A stretch of 64,000 bases of DNA from Treponema_C sp050320395. GTDB taxonomy: Bacteria; Spirochaetota; Spirochaetia; Treponematales; Treponemataceae. Positions 15,959-24,485 of this stretch are shown in pieces. A model generated the notes under the pieces. That model did no database searches. It had not been told where the DNA came from and was given only the letters and a program-made list of their open reading frames with translations. Where the stretch lies: assembly GCF_050320395.1 (NCBI RefSeq), contig NZ_CP144459.1, positions 124,001 to 188,000 of the forward strand. Reading direction: 5' to 3'. Each line of letters begins with the position of its first letter. Positions within the stretch are counted from its first letter, which is position 1. Made by a program: the position numbers and the translations under genes.

Positions 15959-17767
15959 ATGTTTATTCGCACCGCAAAAACAAAACGGCTTTTTATCATA
16001 TTGCTTTTTTTATTTCCTGCCGCCGTTTTTTCTCAAGTTAAAAATTATGTCGGAATCGTACGTGAAAAATATTATCCGGAAAGCGTTTCCATGCTTGAAG
16101 AATACCGCGAGCTCTTACAGTCAAAAGGATATACTTCGTATGCCAAAGCCGTGGATTCTTATTTAAAAGGCGGTTTCGGTTCGGGCTTTGTCTATGTTGC
16201 TCCCGACGGAACAAACTATATTATTACAAACCGCCATGTCGTATCGCAGGCCGAAACGGTATCGATTGAATTTGAAGGAGATAACGGAGGGACAACAAAG
16301 TACGACAATTTGAAGGTTTTAAACGCCGATGAAGAAATCGATTTGGCGATTTTAAGTTTTCCCAAGGGTATAAATCCTTTTAAAACGGGTTTATCCTTCA
16401 GTTCAAAACCGGCTTCGGACGGTCAGGATGTTTGGACGGCGGGCTTTCCCGGTCTTGCGGGAGAACCTCTGTGGCAGCTGGGAAAGGGTTCGGTTACAAA
16501 TGCTTCTGCACGGATAAAGGATTTGGTTGATCCGGATATTACCGCTCTTATTCAGCATTCGGCGCAAATTGACGGCGGAAACTCCGGCGGTCCTCTTTTA
16601 ATTACGGATAAAACGGCGGAAACCGGTTATGCGGTGCTGGGTGTGAATACATGGAAGTATAGGGGCCGTCAGGATACGAACTATTCGATTCCTTCCGCAG
16701 CGGTTCAAGCATATATAAAAAAGGTTTTAAATCCGGAGACCTTATCCGCGGTTAAAGAGCAGGCGGAAATGCGTGTTCGGGATTTTGTTGCGGATGCGGC
16801 AAAACAGGATAATGATTTTACGGATATTGTAAAATATATCTCATACAGCTATGTCGCTTCCGAAGGAAAAGATGCCTTTATGAAGGCGCTTTCATCGGCC
16901 CCTTCCGCCGTGCGTTCGGTTGTAGTTGCCGTTTTTAACAACTATTCTCCTATTGAAGGGATGCGCTATGCCCTTGCATGGGATATATGGCAAAAACTCG
17001 GAAAGAATGAGGAACGTTCACTTGTTTCCGCAGGAGAGGTTACCGAGGTATCATCGGTAGTATGTACCGCTCCGATTAAAAGCGAAAAGTTTGAAAATCC
17101 TGTAGAAACGCGCTGGATTCCCGAACAGGGCCTATGGAGATTGGAAAGGTTCGGCGAAGTGAAGGAAAAGGACGAAGACGGTAAGCAAGGTAAAAAAACG
17201 GGTAAAAAATCGAGTTCGGATAACAGCGATGCGCCTTTTTTCGGTTTTGAAAGCCCCTATGCTTCGGCGGTACAGGCGGGATTTGACGCTTCTTTAAGTA
17301 AGGATGCAAAGAGCGGTTTTTGCGCTTCGTATACGTATTTTGCCGATTTTAACGGTTTGGATGCACGATGGATAGGAATCGGACTGGGTTTATCCGCCGA
17401 TAAAGTAAACTTTGTGTCTGAAAAAGACTATGTTTTTGTAAAGATTAGCGATGCAAATCGGTTCATTATGGGACCCCTTCTTACCGTGCAGGTTCCGATG
17501 TCAATCGGAAAAGCCTATGTGCTTCCTTATATATCCGGCTTTTTGGGGTTTAACTGGGCAGGATTCGGTTCTTTTGATAACAAAACGCCGCAGGGCGTTG
17601 CTGCAAGTTTTGAAGGCGGCGTAAAAGGCGGATATGATTTTGGTGCGGATATAAACGTGTTTTTAGGTCTCGGATATAGACGTATGAGTCAAAAAGCATC
17701 GTCTTTCGGAAAAGGAATGGCTGTGGAAAAAAACTCGCTTATAATATCCGCAATTTTGGTCTTTTAA
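15959..17767 (+). CDS. Exported trypsin-like serine protease with probable C-terminal outer-membrane barrel
   Basis: This 602-residue protein has an export signal (about 1-25, ending AAVFSQ) and a chymotrypsin-fold protease domain. The triad is visible: His93 in ITNRHVVS, Asp128 in EIDLAILSF and Ser209 in DGGNSGGPLL. A helical or mixed segment (about 250-400) and a Lys/Asp/Ser linker (KEKDEDGKQGKKTGKKSSSD) follow. The last 175 residues are alternating hydrophobic and polar strands with Gly and aromatic residues, ending SLIISAILVF. A terminal Phe and this pattern suggest an eight-stranded barrel. No PDZ domain is present, unlike HtrA. Barrel and surface or periplasmic display are inferences. 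AGGAGG precedes the ATG. Confidence 0.8.
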   Translation: MFIRTAKTKRLFIILLFLFPAAVFSQVKNYVGIVREKYYPESVSMLEEYRELLQSKGYTSYAKAVDSYLKGGFGSGFVYVAPDGTNYIITNRHVVSQAETVSIEFEGDNGGTTKYDNLKVLNADEEIDLAILSFPKGINPFKTGLSFSSKPASDGQDVWTAGFPGLAGEPLWQLGKGSVTNASARIKDLVDPDITALIQHSAQIDGGNSGGPLLITDKTAETGYAVLGVNTWKYRGRQDTNYSIPSAAVQAYIKKVLNPETLSAVKEQAEMRVRDFVADAAKQDNDFTDIVKYISYSYVASEGKDAFMKALSSAPSAVRSVVVAVFNNYSPIEGMRYALAWDIWQKLGKNEERSLVSAGEVTEVSSVVCTAPIKSEKFENPVETRWIPEQGLWRLERFGEVKEKDEDGKQGKKTGKKSSSDNSDAPFFGFESPYASAVQAGFDASLSKDAKSGFCASYTYFADFNGLDARWIGIGLGLSADKVNFVSEKDYVFVKISDANRFIMGPLLTVQVPMSIGKAYVLPYISGFLGFNWAGFGSFDNKTPQGVAASFEGGVKGGYDFGADINVFLGLGYRRMSQKASSFGKGMAVEKNSLIISAILVF

Positions 17768-17790
17768 TTAATATGTAGAAGGAGCAGATT

Positions 17791-18396
17791 ATGAAAATAA
17801 AAAAGATTCATATTGTTGCATTATGTTTGGTAATTGTTTCGTCATTTCTTTTTACGGGATGTATAACCGCTATGTTGCTTATTAAAGGAATTCAATCCTC
17901 GAATCGAGGCAACTTTCTAGCGAAGGCAACAGGTTCTCCGACAGATTCGGTTTTAGTATACGGCTCTTTTGCTTCTGAGAATACATCTTTGGATTTTTTT
18001 CAAGCGGATACAACAAAACCGGCTGATTATGGCCATACATATAGCGAAAAAAACTTCTGGGTTTCCAAACCGCTTATTCCCGGCGGCAGATACAAACAAT
18101 ATATAGGGGTTCAAGTAATAAATACGGGTAGAAGTCAAACTTTTTATTATTATTTGTACGGTTTAAATGGACAAAATGATCTCGGATTTACCACCCCGAA
18201 AGAACCCGGCTTATATTTCTACGGAAGCAGGAACCCCATATTGGCACTGGGAAGTGAAATGTCTATTGTAAAAGATAAAAAAAGAGAAACCAAAGAAGAA
18301 CTTAAAGCTTTAGACTTTGCATTAAAGGTATATGGTAAAACCGATTGGGCACCTTTATTAAAAGCAAGAATAGAGGAGTTGAAAAATGAAGAATAA
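17791..18396 (+). CDS. Lipoprotein of unknown function
   Basis: This 201-residue protein begins with a hydrophobic signal ending in the lipobox LFTGC (Cys at about residue 24), so it should be lipid-anchored. The mature part contains Tyr-rich beta-like stretches (QTFYYYLYGLNGQND) and a charged C-terminal helix. I do not recognise a family. It follows the protease gene by 23 bp and overlaps the next gene by 11 bp, so all three are probably one operon. AGGAGC precedes the ATG. Confidence 0.75.
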   Translation: MKIKKIHIVALCLVIVSSFLFTGCITAMLLIKGIQSSNRGNFLAKATGSPTDSVLVYGSFASENTSLDFFQADTTKPADYGHTYSEKNFWVSKPLIPGGRYKQYIGVQVINTGRSQTFYYYLYGLNGQNDLGFTTPKEPGLYFYGSRNPILALGSEMSIVKDKKRETKEELKALDFALKVYGKTDWAPLLKARIEELKNEE

Positions 18397-19006
18397 ATAT
18401 GTATGTATATTTGTCTTGTTGTTATGCGCCGTATCGACGATTGTCGCACAGAACGCAAAAGTAAAAGAACCCGGGAAAAAACAGGTCTTGCTTGTCGGCC
18501 GTGTTTCTCTTTTGCAAGATATTGATAGAGATTTTTACATTAAAACTCTTGATTTGAACCCTGAATTGAGAGATGCCCCTCACAGATACGGGTTTTTAAC
18601 ATCTCCGAATGCGCAGATTCCATCGGTGCCTATAGATTCCGTGATTGGGGATTATTTCTTTATTCCAATAAAAATACCGAAAGACGGACGTTTTTCTTTA
18701 AAGGGATTCTTTGTTTTTCTTTTTACTCCGGAGTCTAATAAACTTACAAAGGGTAATATATTTTATGAACGCGCCCGTCACATTTATCTTCCTTTCGGTA
18801 TGGATGTGCAGGTTTCGCCTGAAAACCGCTATGTCTATATCGGTTCCTATACCTACAGTTTTGCAGGCGATAACTTTATGGTCGACGGTGTGCAAAGGCG
18901 TGATGAGTTTGACGAAGCGCAGGATATTTTAAACGCCCGGCTCGGTAAAGAGGTTCAGTTAACGCGCGCCGTTTTAACGGACCCTGAAGAAAAAGAAAAA
19001 AAATAA
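18386..19006 (+). CDS. Exported protein of unknown function
   Basis: This 206-residue protein has a signal peptide (KYVCIFVLLLCAVSTIVAQN) and a soluble, beta-rich mature part with many aromatic residues. The C-terminus is charged (DPEEKEKK). No known family is recognised. The start overlaps the lipoprotein gene by 11 bp, with GAGGAG inside that gene as its ribosome-binding site. It is the last gene before a clear terminator. An accessory role to the protease or lipoprotein is inferred from the operon. Confidence 0.72.
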   Translation: MKNKYVCIFVLLLCAVSTIVAQNAKVKEPGKKQVLLVGRVSLLQDIDRDFYIKTLDLNPELRDAPHRYGFLTSPNAQIPSVPIDSVIGDYFFIPIKIPKDGRFSLKGFFVFLFTPESNKLTKGNIFYERARHIYLPFGMDVQVSPENRYVYIGSYTYSFAGDNFMVDGVQRRDEFDEAQDILNARLGKEVQLTRAVLTDPEEKEKK

Positions 19007-19022
19007 GGGGCATATGCCCGAT

Positions 19023-19057
19023 AAAAGCGGAGAGACTTAACCCTTTCCGCTTTTTTT
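19023..19057 (+). terminator. Rho-independent terminator after the protease operon
   Basis: AAAAGCGGA (19023-19031) pairs with TCCGCTTTT (19046-19054) across a 14-base loop, followed by further T residues to 19057. Confidence 0.8.
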
Positions 19058-19088
19058 ATGGTTTGATTGCACGGGGGTAGGGGCGGCT

Positions 19089-20315
19089 ATGAGTAAGCTT
19101 ATATTAATCAGTTTTGATGCGGTCGGAAGCGATGAGCTTGATGAATTGCTTTTATTGCCGAATTTCAGCCGGCTTGCGGGGCAGGGTACGCTTTTCCGCG
19201 ATATGCAAACGGTTTTTATATCGAATACCTATCCCGTTCACACGTCGGTTGCAACGGGTGTTCCGCCGAGTATGCACGGTATTATATCGAACACCTTTAT
19301 AGACCCCGCCGAAGAAGGTGCCTGGTGTTATGACAGCCGGCGTATAAAAGCAAAAACGCTGTGGTGTGCCGCCCGTGAAAAAGGTCTTAAAACGGCCGCC
19401 GTCTTATGGCCGGTTACGGGCTATTCCGAAGATATAAACTGGAATCTGCCCGAAGTGGTGATACGAAAGGGCGAAAATCAGGTTGTGCAGAATTTAAAGG
19501 CCGGTTCTTTTTTTATTCAAATGCAGGCTTTTTTCCGGCACCGGCACTTGATGCGCGGTATTTCTCAACCCTCGCTCGATAACTTTGCCGTTCACGTTAT
19601 GCGCGATATAATTTCCGAAAAAAAGCCCGACTTTATGCTTTTGCACTTAACCAGCTTCGATACAATCTGTCATCAATACGGACGGAGCGCTGCGGAAACA
19701 AAAAAAGCTTTGGAATACTTGGACGGCTTTTTGGGAGAAATCCTTGCGGTTCTTGAAAAAGATACCACCGTTATCGTATTTTCGGACCATGCCCAGTTGG
19801 ACGTGCATACGAATCTTCATCCCAACCTTTTACTTGAAAAGATGGGCTTTTTAAAACAAACCGAAAGTTACGATGAAGTTTTTAAAAAAAGCGTAAACAT
19901 TATAAGTGATTACCGGTATTTTTTCCACTATGCGGGGGGCAGCGCTTTTTTGTTCGGCGGGCTTAATTCGGCATCAAGCGCCAATGCAAAGGAAGATACG
20001 GAATGTATAAAAAAAGAGGTTTTGGCAATGGAAGGAGTAGACCGTCTTTTATCCGCCGATGAGATGAAAGAGTCCGGTTTTGCCTCCCCTTCGCCGCTTT
20101 ATCCTGCAGGAGCTTTATTCGGTGTCTGTGCAAAAACGGGGTATCATTTCGGTGATACTCACTACGAAAAAGGTACGCACGGCTATTCCTTAGACCGGTC
20201 CCGCTACGGGGTTTTTTGTGCAGTGAATAAAAAGACGGAAAACTTTTCCTGCTCTTCGATTCTTGACGTTACAAAGCTTGCCGCTCGGGAATTGGGACTT
20301 TCGATAGCCCCTTAA
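19089..20315 (+). CDS. Type I phosphodiesterase/alkaline phosphatase-superfamily hydrolase
   Basis: This 408-residue protein matches the type I phosphodiesterase/nucleotide pyrophosphatase group. Metal-site motifs are visible: LILISFDAVG (first Asp), the SNTYPVHTSVATG nucleophile region (Thr/Ser), LLHLTSFDTICHQYG (Asp and His), VIVFSDHAQ (Asp-His) and GTHGYS near the C-terminus (His). The substrate cannot be read from the sequence. There is no signal peptide, so it is cytoplasmic. It is a single gene convergent with the TPR gene, whose end it overlaps by 4 bp. Aggggcggct before ATG serves as ribosome-binding site. Confidence 0.85.
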   Translation: MSKLILISFDAVGSDELDELLLLPNFSRLAGQGTLFRDMQTVFISNTYPVHTSVATGVPPSMHGIISNTFIDPAEEGAWCYDSRRIKAKTLWCAAREKGLKTAAVLWPVTGYSEDINWNLPEVVIRKGENQVVQNLKAGSFFIQMQAFFRHRHLMRGISQPSLDNFAVHVMRDIISEKKPDFMLLHLTSFDTICHQYGRSAAETKKALEYLDGFLGEILAVLEKDTTVIVFSDHAQLDVHTNLHPNLLLEKMGFLKQTESYDEVFKKSVNIISDYRYFFHYAGGSAFLFGGLNSASSANAKEDTECIKKEVLAMEGVDRLLSADEMKESGFASPSPLYPAGALFGVCAKTGYHFGDTHYEKGTHGYSLDRSRYGVFCAVNKKTENFSCSSILDVTKLAARELGLSIAP

Positions 20316-22978
20316 AGCCTTCCGTTTCCCGAATGTTTGTGATGCGCCTTCGGTTTTATAAACCCGCGTGTATGTAAAGCCTGCGCGGCGGCTAAAAGCC
20401 CCGGCTTGCCTTCCAAGCGGTCTATGACATAGTCCAGCTGTACGCGATTCAAATCCGAGAAAAATTCGTCTTTTTTTACGGCGGGCAAATACGAGCATAA
20501 GCCGCGCAGCGAGTCGAACATCTCGAAAGTGCGTGAGAATTCTTTTATCGGGGGTTTGTCGAAGACATGAGCTAAAACCTCACGCATTTGTTTCATCAGT
20601 TCTTCATCAAGACTGAGTTCTTCTTCGGGGTTTTCATCGTCTCCCGCGTCTTCATTCTCTTCTTCTTCGGCGGCGCTTTCTTCTTCGAGTTCCTCTTCTT
20701 CTTCCGATTCTAAAGGAAGTTCGCCGTTCTCTTCGGATTTATCCCGGGTTTCCAAAGGAATATCGGGTTCAAGTTCGGCCGGTTCGGTTTCAACAGGCTG
20801 TTCCATATCCGCATCCGATTCCGTAAAATTTTCGGGTTCGGCTTCCGGGGGTTCATCTATGATTTCAAAATCGTCGTCACCCTCTTTGTCAAAAAAAGGT
20901 TCCGGTTCCGGTGTCAGAGGTTCCAAAACATTCTCTTCGGGGTCCGGCTCAAAGTACGGTGCGGTATTCTGCGGCATCCGCTTCGGCTGTGAAGGACGGT
21001 TGTCGTACGGAGTTTCGGGAAGGGGATTCTGAAACAGAGAAACAGGGGCCTCATTTTTGTCTTCTTCCTCTTTTTCATCGTCTTCAGGTTCAAATCCGGT
21101 TCCGTCCACATCTATAACCGTTTCTTCTTCGGATGGCTCATATTTTTGTGAGTAGGGTAAATCGAAAGGGTTATCGTTCAGTTCCCCGTCTCTGCCGCGG
21201 TCATATTCAACGGGCATATCGGGAGCGAGCAGGTCCGAAAAATCAAAAGATTCTTTTTGAGACTCTTTTTCCGGTTGATCGTCTTCGAGTTCGATTAAGT
21301 CCAAAGGATTGTATTCGTCTTCGACGGAACTCTCCGGTGCGAGAAAGTCAAGCTGTAGAAATTCGTCTTCATCTACATCGCTGTCCAAAAATTCCGTTTC
21401 CCTGTATTGCCCGATAGGCTCCGTTTCCGTGTTTTCATCTTCGGAATCGGGCCTTGTGATATGGTTAAGGATGTTTTCCCGTGCTTCCATCGAATACAAG
21501 AGGGTGTCCAAATTTCCTTCGGCGTTGATGGTTTTATTTAAGAGAGCCGTAATGACATCGGTTGCTTCAACGTCGCTGTCGAGGCAGCGGCTGAGCTTGC
21601 CCAATAATTCAATTGCACTGAAATTATTTTTATCCAAGTCCAAACACTGTTGTAAAGCCGAAAGCGATTTTTTATGCAAACCCATCGCGTCATAGCATCT
21701 GGCCAAATCCGCCCACGCTTCGGAATCGTCGGGCCGACTTTTTAAATATGTTTGTAAAAGCCGTTCGGCATTTTTGAAATCTTTTATATACATAAACTGT
21801 ACGGCATTCTCTTTTAAAAAGTCGCACTCATCCGGTGCTATGCGTGCAATACGATTTAAACATACATAGGCTTTTTTTAAATCTCTGCTGCGTATAAAGT
21901 ATTGTCCGAGTATGTTTAAAAGCGGGATATCGTTTTGTTCGCGAATGTACAGTTTTTTGAGCAAAACGGCGGCATCCTGCAGTCTGTTCAATTCAATAAG
22001 AATCTTTGCGTAGCGTAATGCGGTTGCGGGGTCATTTTCCTGCAGTTTTCCCAATCGTTCCAATATGGCGGCGGCATTAAAATATTTTTTTTGTTTATCG
22101 TATACGTTTCCCAGCCCGCTGAGAGCCGCCATGTTTTCACTGTCAAAATCCAAAACCTTCAGATACATTTTTTCGGCATCATCGTATTTTTTTTGATCCG
22201 AATAAAGCCGGCCCAGTTTATTATAAGCGGTTGTATTTTCGGGGTTCAATTTTATATTTTTAAGCAAAAGCTCTTCAGCCCGTTCTTCGGTTCCGCTGCG
22301 GACTAATAAATCCGAGTATTGATTGAGAGCATCTCCCCAGCCTGCATTTGCTTTTAAAGCGGCTTCGAAGTGTTGTGCCGCTCTGTCGGGCCGGTTTTGT
22401 GCGGCAAAGTGCATGGCGGTATTATAGTGAAGTACGGGGTGGTTGGGATCTATTTGCAGACCGCGGGAAAAAGCGGCAAGGGCTTTATCCGGGTGTCCGC
22501 GCAAATCTTCTATGCTGCCTATGTGATTGTAGGCAAGTACGTCTCCCGGGTTTTTTTCAAGGGCATTGTAAAACGATGAAAGCGCTTCATCGTATTTTCC
22601 CATAAGCTTATAAGTATAGCCGGCGTTGAATTCCACCTCATCCTCATTGAGGCCGCTTTTTTTCAACTTGTTTATAACGTTCAAAGACTCGTCGAGCTTT
22701 CCCATTCTGCGGTATATGCCGCTTAAGTTATTGAGAGCTTTAAAATTTGCAGGGTCTGTTTTAAGAATCTTTGTGAAGATTTTAAGTGCGTTGTCGTCGT
22801 CACCCGCTAAAACATATACGCCGGCCAATTTGGTCAATATTTCTTTGTTGTTCGGATCCGCTTTTAAAATCCGTACATAAAGACGGATGGCGGCGTGATA
22901 ATCTCTTGCCAGTACGGCTTTTTGTGCCTGCCGTATAACCACGGATTCTTTTGAAAATTTCGTCGCTGTTTGACTCAT
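20312..22978 (-). CDS. Large TPR protein with an acidic low-complexity region
   Basis: This 888-residue protein has about a dozen tetratricopeptide repeats over residues 15-480 (for example AIRLYVRILKADPNNKEILT and ALSSFYNALEKNPGDVLAYN), then a very acidic Glu/Asp/Pro-rich stretch (about 500-780), then a folded-looking basic tail ending KPKAHHKHSGNGRL. TPR arrays are protein-binding scaffolds; the partner is unknown. No signal peptide is seen. Its ATG overlaps the stop of the exported LamG/FN3 gene (ATGA, 22975-22978), so the pair is translationally coupled. Confidence 0.8.
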   Translation of the reverse strand: MSQTATKFSKESVVIRQAQKAVLARDYHAAIRLYVRILKADPNNKEILTKLAGVYVLAGDDDNALKIFTKILKTDPANFKALNNLSGIYRRMGKLDESLNVINKLKKSGLNEDEVEFNAGYTYKLMGKYDEALSSFYNALEKNPGDVLAYNHIGSIEDLRGHPDKALAAFSRGLQIDPNHPVLHYNTAMHFAAQNRPDRAAQHFEAALKANAGWGDALNQYSDLLVRSGTEERAEELLLKNIKLNPENTTAYNKLGRLYSDQKKYDDAEKMYLKVLDFDSENMAALSGLGNVYDKQKKYFNAAAILERLGKLQENDPATALRYAKILIELNRLQDAAVLLKKLYIREQNDIPLLNILGQYFIRSRDLKKAYVCLNRIARIAPDECDFLKENAVQFMYIKDFKNAERLLQTYLKSRPDDSEAWADLARCYDAMGLHKKSLSALQQCLDLDKNNFSAIELLGKLSRCLDSDVEATDVITALLNKTINAEGNLDTLLYSMEARENILNHITRPDSEDENTETEPIGQYRETEFLDSDVDEDEFLQLDFLAPESSVEDEYNPLDLIELEDDQPEKESQKESFDFSDLLAPDMPVEYDRGRDGELNDNPFDLPYSQKYEPSEEETVIDVDGTGFEPEDDEKEEEDKNEAPVSLFQNPLPETPYDNRPSQPKRMPQNTAPYFEPDPEENVLEPLTPEPEPFFDKEGDDDFEIIDEPPEAEPENFTESDADMEQPVETEPAELEPDIPLETRDKSEENGELPLESEEEEELEEESAAEEEENEDAGDDENPEEELSLDEELMKQMREVLAHVFDKPPIKEFSRTFEMFDSLRGLCSYLPAVKKDEFFSDLNRVQLDYVIDRLEGKPGLLAAAQALHTRGFIKPKAHHKHSGNGRL

Positions 22979-24459
22979 CTCTTTCCCCTTAGGGGCCGTG
23001 CGTATACTTCCCGAGACAAGACCCCTTCGATTTTCATATCGGTATTGTCATAGGCTGCTACGGCAAAATAATATATGGCTCCGTTTTTTAAGCCGGAAAG
23101 GCGTAAAGATAATACATTGCCCGCATCTATGGGTGATGCCCCCTCGAAGGCGCTTTTCCCCAAGTATTCTCCCGGCGCTTCCCCGTAATAGACGGTATAA
23201 CCGGATACCGTATTGCCTGCCGAAGCAAGCCAGGAAAGCTCTACGCTGCCGTCTTTTGCCTCGGCAAATACACGTACGGGCGGCAGCGGGGCTTCTTTTT
23301 CTTTATAGTGCAAAATTATTTCCGTTATTGAAGGGCTTTTTGTTCCTCCTCCGTCGGTGTAAAGAGCCGCCGCAACCTGAAACCATATTCCTTCCACACC
23401 GGAAATGCTTTTTTTATTTTCTACGGGTATCCATTCCGGAGAAAGGGAAGTCCATGTATGATAGTTATTGCCCGCGCGTATAAAAAAGCGGACATCTGTT
23501 TGTTCGGGGGTATCGATGACGGCATCCAAGCCTGTAATACGGCTTCCCGGAGGAAGGGGGCCTATAGCCCTGCTTGTAAAATACGCGCCGTCGGGATTAA
23601 AACGTGCTTGACGGTAGTCGGGCGGCAGCACCGCTTTTTGTATGCAAAAATCATCTATTTGTCCCGTAAATCCGGGGCATATTTCCAATTCCGCGGGGAC
23701 GCCTAAAATCGGAATATAGACGCTTCCGTTTTCCCGTCCGGTTGAAGTGGTATACAAGAGCGCTTCCGTTTTCCCGTTTACAAAATATTGCAAAAGCCCC
23801 GTTTCTTCATCAAAACACAGGGTGTGCAGGGCCCACCTATTCGGAATAATCATGCTTTTCCCCGAAAAGCGTATGTTTTTTACGGAATTCGATAAAGAAA
23901 AAACATTTGTGAAGGTCCATTCGATTTTATTGTTAAAAAAAGCGGCTGCAATCATTTGGTATACCGGAATGTTTTCCATATTTCTGGAAGAACGCCAAGA
24001 CAGTACGCTTTCGCCGTTTTCCGCCAAAGAGGGATTTAACCAAAAAGACAGGGTAAAAGAACCGGTGGGGCCCTGCCTTCCGAACATACTGCCGGGACCT
24101 CCCCTCATTTCCAATCCCTTTTTAGCCCCCTTGCCAAGAGCTGCGTATTTACCCATAATGGTATCGTCCGTTCGGGTTAAACTTGAAGAAAGAACCTTGT
24201 AATTTCCCGTGATATCGGAAGGATCGGCATTTTCAAAATTCAGCAGTAAATCGGTATCGGCCCTTAAAGGTACCGAAGCGGTAGATATGCTTACCGCTTC
24301 TTTTCCGAAGCGGCCCGGAATTTTTGTAATATTGGCGGAATTTGAAAAAGCGGGCCAGCCGGCATCTCCGCCGAGTACCAGTTTTTTTTCAGCAGCCGTT
24401 AAACCGAAGGACAGGATAAAAAGGAAGGAGAGGGCGGTTATATGTTTTGTATATTTCAT
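22975..24459 (-). CDS. Exported LamG-like/fibronectin type III protein
   Basis: This 494-residue protein has a signal peptide (HITALSFLFILSFGLTAAEK). A concanavalin A/laminin-G-like domain covers about residues 85-270 (FTLSFWLNPSLAENGESVLS, WALHTLCFDEETGLLQYFVN) and a fibronectin type III domain the last 90 residues (PLPPVRVFAEAKDGSVELSW, YTVYYGEAPGEY, YYFAVAAYD). Such modules bind carbohydrate or protein at the surface or in the periplasm. I chose the ATG at 24459, preceded by GGGAGAC; the longer reading to 24678 runs into divergent uvrC. It is followed by the TPR gene with an ATGA overlap. Confidence 0.82.
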   Translation of the reverse strand: MKYTKHITALSFLFILSFGLTAAEKKLVLGGDAGWPAFSNSANITKIPGRFGKEAVSISTASVPLRADTDLLLNFENADPSDITGNYKVLSSSLTRTDDTIMGKYAALGKGAKKGLEMRGGPGSMFGRQGPTGSFTLSFWLNPSLAENGESVLSWRSSRNMENIPVYQMIAAAFFNNKIEWTFTNVFSLSNSVKNIRFSGKSMIIPNRWALHTLCFDEETGLLQYFVNGKTEALLYTTSTGRENGSVYIPILGVPAELEICPGFTGQIDDFCIQKAVLPPDYRQARFNPDGAYFTSRAIGPLPPGSRITGLDAVIDTPEQTDVRFFIRAGNNYHTWTSLSPEWIPVENKKSISGVEGIWFQVAAALYTDGGGTKSPSITEIILHYKEKEAPLPPVRVFAEAKDGSVELSWLASAGNTVSGYTVYYGEAPGEYLGKSAFEGASPIDAGNVLSLRLSGLKNGAIYYFAVAAYDNTDMKIEGVLSREVYARPLRGKR

Positions 24460-24485
24460 AAAAGTCTCCCTAATAACGGTACAGA

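Noticed and set aside
20911..21695. Several open frames on the plus strand inside the TPR gene
   Set aside because: They mirror the acidic low-complexity part of the TPR protein and show no motifs.
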